64,000 bases of DNA, taken from contig OY755183.1 in the NCBI GenBank assembly GCA_963576735.1, positions 16,015,213-16,079,212 of the forward strand, given 5' to 3'. Positions within the stretch are counted from its first letter, which is position 1; each line of letters starts with the position of its first letter. The translations under genes and the position numbers were made by a program. The notes beneath the pieces are model-generated. The model worked only from the letters and a program-made list of their open reading frames with translations. It was not told the DNA's origin and searched no databases. The stretch is from Bedellia somnulentella (taxonomy: Eukaryota; Arthropoda; Insecta; Lepidoptera; Bedelliidae). Below are positions 60,246 to 64,000 of the stretch, piece by piece.

Positions 60246-60804
60246 AATTATTTATTTGGGTTATATTATATACTTAAGGTAGTAACTTAAATATTTCTAA
60301 GGTTAGGATAGATTTTCCGAGGAAAGTACTGTAGCGACGCGCTATCAGTACACAATGACGCGCACTACATAGAAATGCTGACAGTGCAAGAAGAATCACA
60401 TTCCACAGCAACACGTAACGAAGCAATATACGTCACACTCGTCATCAAGACTCGCCATACAAATCGTACATCGCGCAATCGAAGTTTCTAAAACATTTAC
60501 TATATATACAAGTTTCAACTTAATACAGTTGATCCGCGGTTCCCAGGCATACCACCGCCTGGCGGAAGATCTTTCCTTTTCCTACACAGTACTGATTTAC
60601 TACTATCATCTGAATTTTTTTCTCAATATTAACATACTATGATACGTAAAAGCTGTGTGAAATAAAATGTGATATTGTAATAAATATAGAAGGAATGTTA
60701 AAATGGTTTGAGGCGGATTGTGTGTAAAATAGAGGATGGATTATTGTAATTTTGGTCAAGTAGATATATAGAGCCAAAGTTGATTTTAATGTCGGTAGAG
60801 GACA
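60246..60804. other. No gene seen
   Basis: AT-rich, with a less AT-rich part at 60330-60450. I see no exon or RNA gene. Confidence 0.35.
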
Positions 60805-60810
60805 ACCAGG

Positions 60811-61975
60811 CGGCTTTTCCCAGTAGTCTTACTCGGTAGTCCTACCAGTAGGACTATTAGGATTTTTTGTGACAGTAGACTTACTAGTAAGACTATTGGG
60901 AAAATAATTCCCAGTAGGCTTACTAACCAATCAAAACTTTTTGGTACCTCTAAATGTTCCAACTTTTATGTAGCCCAATTAAGATTAATAGACATAAAGT
61001 AGTACCTCCTTAGTGAAATTGAATGTAAGATTTAAAATCCGAATATTTTTTTTGGCTGATTTCCTGTCACATTATATTTTGTTGAGGTGTATTTGCCATG
61101 AACTAAATAATTTTCAATAAACATGGGAATGGGTTTGTCGTTGTAATATATTTTCCGCCAAAATACAGACCTGTAAAGGTTAAATAACTGTGTAATTATA
61201 GTATATATTTTGTCATTTTTTGTAGTTAGAGTACCAGGGTAGCATAAACATAAAAGCAGCATAAATAAAAAAGCTTATTGGTTTTATACAAAATTATCAG
61301 TTGGAGTTTATCAAAATCAGAATTATAGAATAATCAGAACGAAGAATCAACCAACAGACGTCCACTGGTGGAGAAAGGCTTTCCCGAAAGATCTCCATAA
61401 AAAACGGTTCTGTGTTGCCCGAAAAATTTTATCACGACGAAGTCGTCGGTCAACCTTATGGGAGACCTACGCAAACAAGCAAACCGACCACAACAACCCT
61501 ATTAATAACCTGATTCATGAAAAATATCACGTCGACCTCTGGTCATAGAGACAGAAGACACAAAAATAGGTAAGATAAATTAAGCATCGGAAAAATAATT
61601 GTACAGATTTTCAAGTTTATTAGTCATAACAACTTGTAGTTTATACGTTCCTGGTACTTCAATTGAAAGTTGAATTAACGTACATTTTTATAGCTGCTTA
61701 AGTTATGATTTCCAAAAAAAATTATAAACGTTATAACTTCTTATTTATCAAAATAATAGAAAAAATCGTGTCTGAAATGTACATTCCTTAGGAATAAATC
61801 AGTAAAACTGAAAATTACAAACAAGTGTTGTATGCGTTCTATATATTAAATATATTAATAAGGTACTGTCTATGTCTAATAGTTACGAGGTCTATATTTC
61901 TAAAACAAATGTCAAGTATGACTAATGGGAAAAATACGCCATAGACTATCTAGTAAGACTACTGGGAATAGCCGC
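60811..61975. mobile_element. DNA transposon remnant with AACCAG duplication
   Basis: The ends GCGGCTTTTCCCAGTAGTC and, in complement, GCGGCTATTCCCAGTAGTC form inverted repeats of about 25 bp with one mismatch, ending CTTACT on both sides. AACCAG flanks both ends (60805-60810 and 61976-61981). The left subterminal region repeats AGTAGNCTTACT-type blocks in both orientations. The interior holds a captured fragment (GACGTCCACTGGTGGAGAAA then GGC) of a repeat common in Lepidoptera. No transposase is recognisable. A 6-bp duplication is uncommon among known superfamilies. Confidence 0.75.
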
Positions 61976-62061
61976 AACCAGGCAGGACAGATTAAGATAA
62001 AATACAGAATGTGTTCAAAAAGTGGAGGCGTCTGAAAAGAGCATGCAATGAAAATAGATAA

Positions 62062-62167
62062 AATATCGACGTAACTCGAGAGGTTTGCCAGGGTTCTACA
62101 GAATGTCTATCGAAAATAATTGCCTACCCCAATTTCAATTTATGGCGTGAGTATATGTATGTATGTT
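62062..62167 (+). mobile_element. 3' end of TATG-tailed LINE
   Basis: Diverged fragment: GAGAGGTTTGCCAGGGTTC, CTACCCCAATTTC, TATGGCGTGAGTATATG and TATG repeats. Confidence 0.65.
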
Positions 62168-62461
62168 ATTAAATTATGGATACGTAAAATGCTTATGCAT
62201 TCAAAAACCATAAAACAGCTACGTTAAAAGAGACGAGCTTTAAATATATTTAAATAAAAGGGCACTTCCTAGTTTTTGCAAGTCAAAACACAAATTCAAT
62301 CAAAAGTTTTAATCTACTTTTTCTTCGGGTTCGCAGTACATATTGTTGAGAGAAGACCCCGTAACAAACTTGGGGAGTTTTCTATGGGTTATGCAGAATT
62401 TTTTCGAAGTCAAACAATTTTGATGTGTATAATTTCATTTTATTAGGTATGGAAGATTATT

Positions 62462-62710
62462 TGCTGTGTAGTGTCGGCTTAGAATAGCACTACCCCATTT
62501 CTTCCGGTGGGTGTACGTAAGAGGCGACTAACGGTATTGGGGCTTTTAAGGGATTTTTGGGCGATGCAGTTGAAGACCCATCACCAACAACCTTTATTTT
62601 ACCATCTTTTCCCAACTTAACTTTCCAAAAGTGGCTGAGGAATTTCTAATTCCTTAGCTCTGGCTACCCCATCTAGGGATTTATTACCGTGAGTATATGT
62701 ATGTATGTAT
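62462..62710 (+). repeat. SINE-A copy with 15-bp target duplication
   Basis: Flanked by perfect repeats GTATGGAAGATTATT at 62447-62461 and 62711-62725. Full head (TGCTGTGTAGTGTCGGCTTA) to TATG tail. A good type copy for the family. Confidence 0.92.
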
Positions 62711-62729
62711 GTATGGAAGATTATTATAG

Positions 62730-63400
62730 CATAATTTTTTTCACAATTACAACAGATAGCCATTAAACTTTCTTCTTCATATTGAAACCATTATACATTT
62801 AAGAGGCCCCTTTAAATCTACTGATATTGCGATGCTATGTCTAACAAACAAAACAAGCATTGAAAATAAACAAATTAATTAAAACACTGAAATATAAACT
62901 TTAATTACAGCTTTTATTGAGTTGTTGAGTTTTATTATATTAAAATACTGGTGTGCCAAAATTAGCCTATTTAAAAAAAAATATTGCAAAATCAACATAC
63001 ATATACTCACGGCTATAAATCCCTTAACGGGCATTACGGACCCACCGTACCACCGGCCGTACACCTGGTGGTATGGTGGGACTTGACCATACCACCGTAG
63101 GGATGTAGGAATTAATAATAACAGTTTTATTTATAGTTCCTATACTATATATAAACTGATACAAATCATAGATAAATTTATTAATTATCTCAAGTGTCGT
63201 TTCTATTGCTTACAAAAAATGCACTCTCCTATATTTGTGATAACAACTTCTTGCATTTTACTAGGTGGTTTAACTTCTTGCGCAATATCAATATTTAAAT
63301 GAATTCTCTTTTTATTAAAATATTTCTCGTTTGTAATTTTTTGTTGGTCTGAGTTGTCATAATAAACTGAAGTTTATATTTGGGATTAAATAAAATGAAA
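62730..63400. other. No gene seen; SINE-A tail fragment
   Basis: A minus-strand SINE-A 3' tip at about 62994-63025 (CATACATATACTCACGGC) is followed by CCACCGTACCACCGGCCGTA, a small GC-rich repeat with inverted CCACC/GGTGG blocks. The rest is AT-rich. Confidence 0.45.
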
Positions 63401-63565
63401 ATGGCATCAAACGAAATCAAATATATTAGAATTAATGGTGAAACTGCTCTTTTGTGTGATTAATATCGATACCATCGCCACAAAACCTACAAAAATGGTT
63501 CTACTATATGGAGATGTAGCTCATACTTGAGTAGCAAATGTTGTGGAACTATAACTGTTGAACGG
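63401..63565 (+). pseudogene. FLYWCH zinc-finger exon with premature stop
   Basis: From an ATG at 63401 the frame reads NGETALLCD, a TAA stop (63461-63463), then YRYHRHKTYKNGSTIWRCSS and KCCGTITVER, and ends at a donor CGG|GTAAGT. This fits the FLYWCH finger pattern: G...LL..Y.Y, then W.C, then C...I.V with Cys and Trp in place. The stop sits at the second conserved position, where a residue before Y is expected. So it is either a pseudogene, a sequence error, or a coding exon that starts downstream. FLYWCH fingers occur in insect mod(mdg4)-type proteins and in transposon-derived proteins. Confidence 0.55.
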
Positions 63566-63624
63566 GTAAGTTATTTCCAACTCTTTTTACCTAAGTTATT
63601 TTTAACTGATTTTACCTAGCCATC

Positions 63625-63863
63625 TATACAAATATTATAAATCTGAACGTTTGTGTGGCTGTTTGCATGTTTGTCCGTCTTTCACGGCAAAACGGGGTGA
63701 CGTATTGACATGATTTTTTCGGTGGAGATATTTGGAGGGATGGAGAGTGCAATATATGAAAAAGAGGGGGTGAAAGTTTTTATGGGACTTTCCGCAATTC
63801 TCAATGTAGATAGCTTAAATTAAATATGCTGGCTCTTTATTACTTGCAAAAAAAAGTGCATCA
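63625..63863 (+). mobile_element. Helitron-like or related 5' repeat end
   Basis: ATCTATACAAATATTATAAA, CTGAACGTTTGTGTGGCTG, then CACGGCAAAACGGGGTGACG are blocks I recognise from memory as widespread lepidopteran repeat sequence. It is interrupted at its right by the next repeat. Confidence 0.5.
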
Positions 63864-64000
63864 TTAGGGTTCCGTAGCCAAATGGCAAAAACGGGACCCT
63901 TATAGATTCGTCATGTCTGTCTGTCCGTCCGTCCGTCCGTATGTCACAGCCAGTTTATTCCGAAACTATAAGAACTACATTATTGGAAATTGGTGCGTAG
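63864..64000 (+). repeat. Lepidopteran 'GGGTTCCGTA' repeat, cut by window edge
   Basis: TTAGGGTTCCGTAGCCAAA, GGCAAAAACGGGACCCTTAT and (GTCC/GTCT)n match a very common lepidopteran dispersed repeat, from memory. It supports the assignment of the DNA to Lepidoptera. Confidence 0.6.

Overview
This window is insect nuclear DNA, most likely from a moth or butterfly (Lepidoptera). It is AT-rich, its genes are split by introns with GT-AG splice sites, and it is saturated with small retroposons, MITEs, Helitron-like ends and non-LTR retrotransposon remnants of types I recognise from lepidopteran genomes. Nothing looks bacterial or plasmid-borne: no operons, ribosome binding sites or CRISPR arrays. 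The species cannot be named from sequence alone.

Host genes. On the minus strand there is an unrecognised first coding exon (2230-2434) and the first exon of a ZNRF1/2-type E3 ubiquitin ligase (14719-15085, N-myristoylation start). On the plus strand lie two Golgi genes in tandem: a TVP23/FAM18 membrane protein (five coding exons, 20669-24274; the start-codon exon was not found) and TMF1, a golgin (ten coding exons, 28602-41660, about 1119 residues, start to stop). An intron-containing tRNA-Ile(UAU) sits between them (28085-28177, minus). From 53 to 59 kb three minus-strand exon-like pieces suggest another gene that I cannot identify, with a decayed duplicate of one exon beside it. At the right edge is a FLYWCH-finger exon with an in-frame stop.

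Mobile DNA. About 6.8-12.6 kb is one near-full-length LINE (PHD-finger ORF1, endonuclease/RT ORF2) with a 19-bp target-site duplication, one frameshift and a SINE nested inside. An apparently intact mariner transposon with perfect 27-bp inverted repeats lies in TMF1 intron 2, inserted into the tail of a SINE. A decayed hAT transposase lies at 46.8-48.0 kb. Two TIR elements without genes are flanked by short duplications (18318-20361, ACTT; 60811-61975, AACCAG).

The commonest repeat is a 240-260 bp SINE-like family ('SINE-A') with a (TATG)n tail, about two dozen copies in 64 kb, several with 12-16 bp target-site duplications. A tRNA-derived SINE ('SINE-B', four copies) and 3' ends of a LINE share its terminal GGCGTGA-type motif, which suggests one LINE machinery moves all three. 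A third family ('tRNA-C', seven copies) carries a tRNA-like pol III promoter and in places forms palindromes with 56-70 bp arms. Most sequence outside exons is such repeat material or featureless AT-rich DNA.
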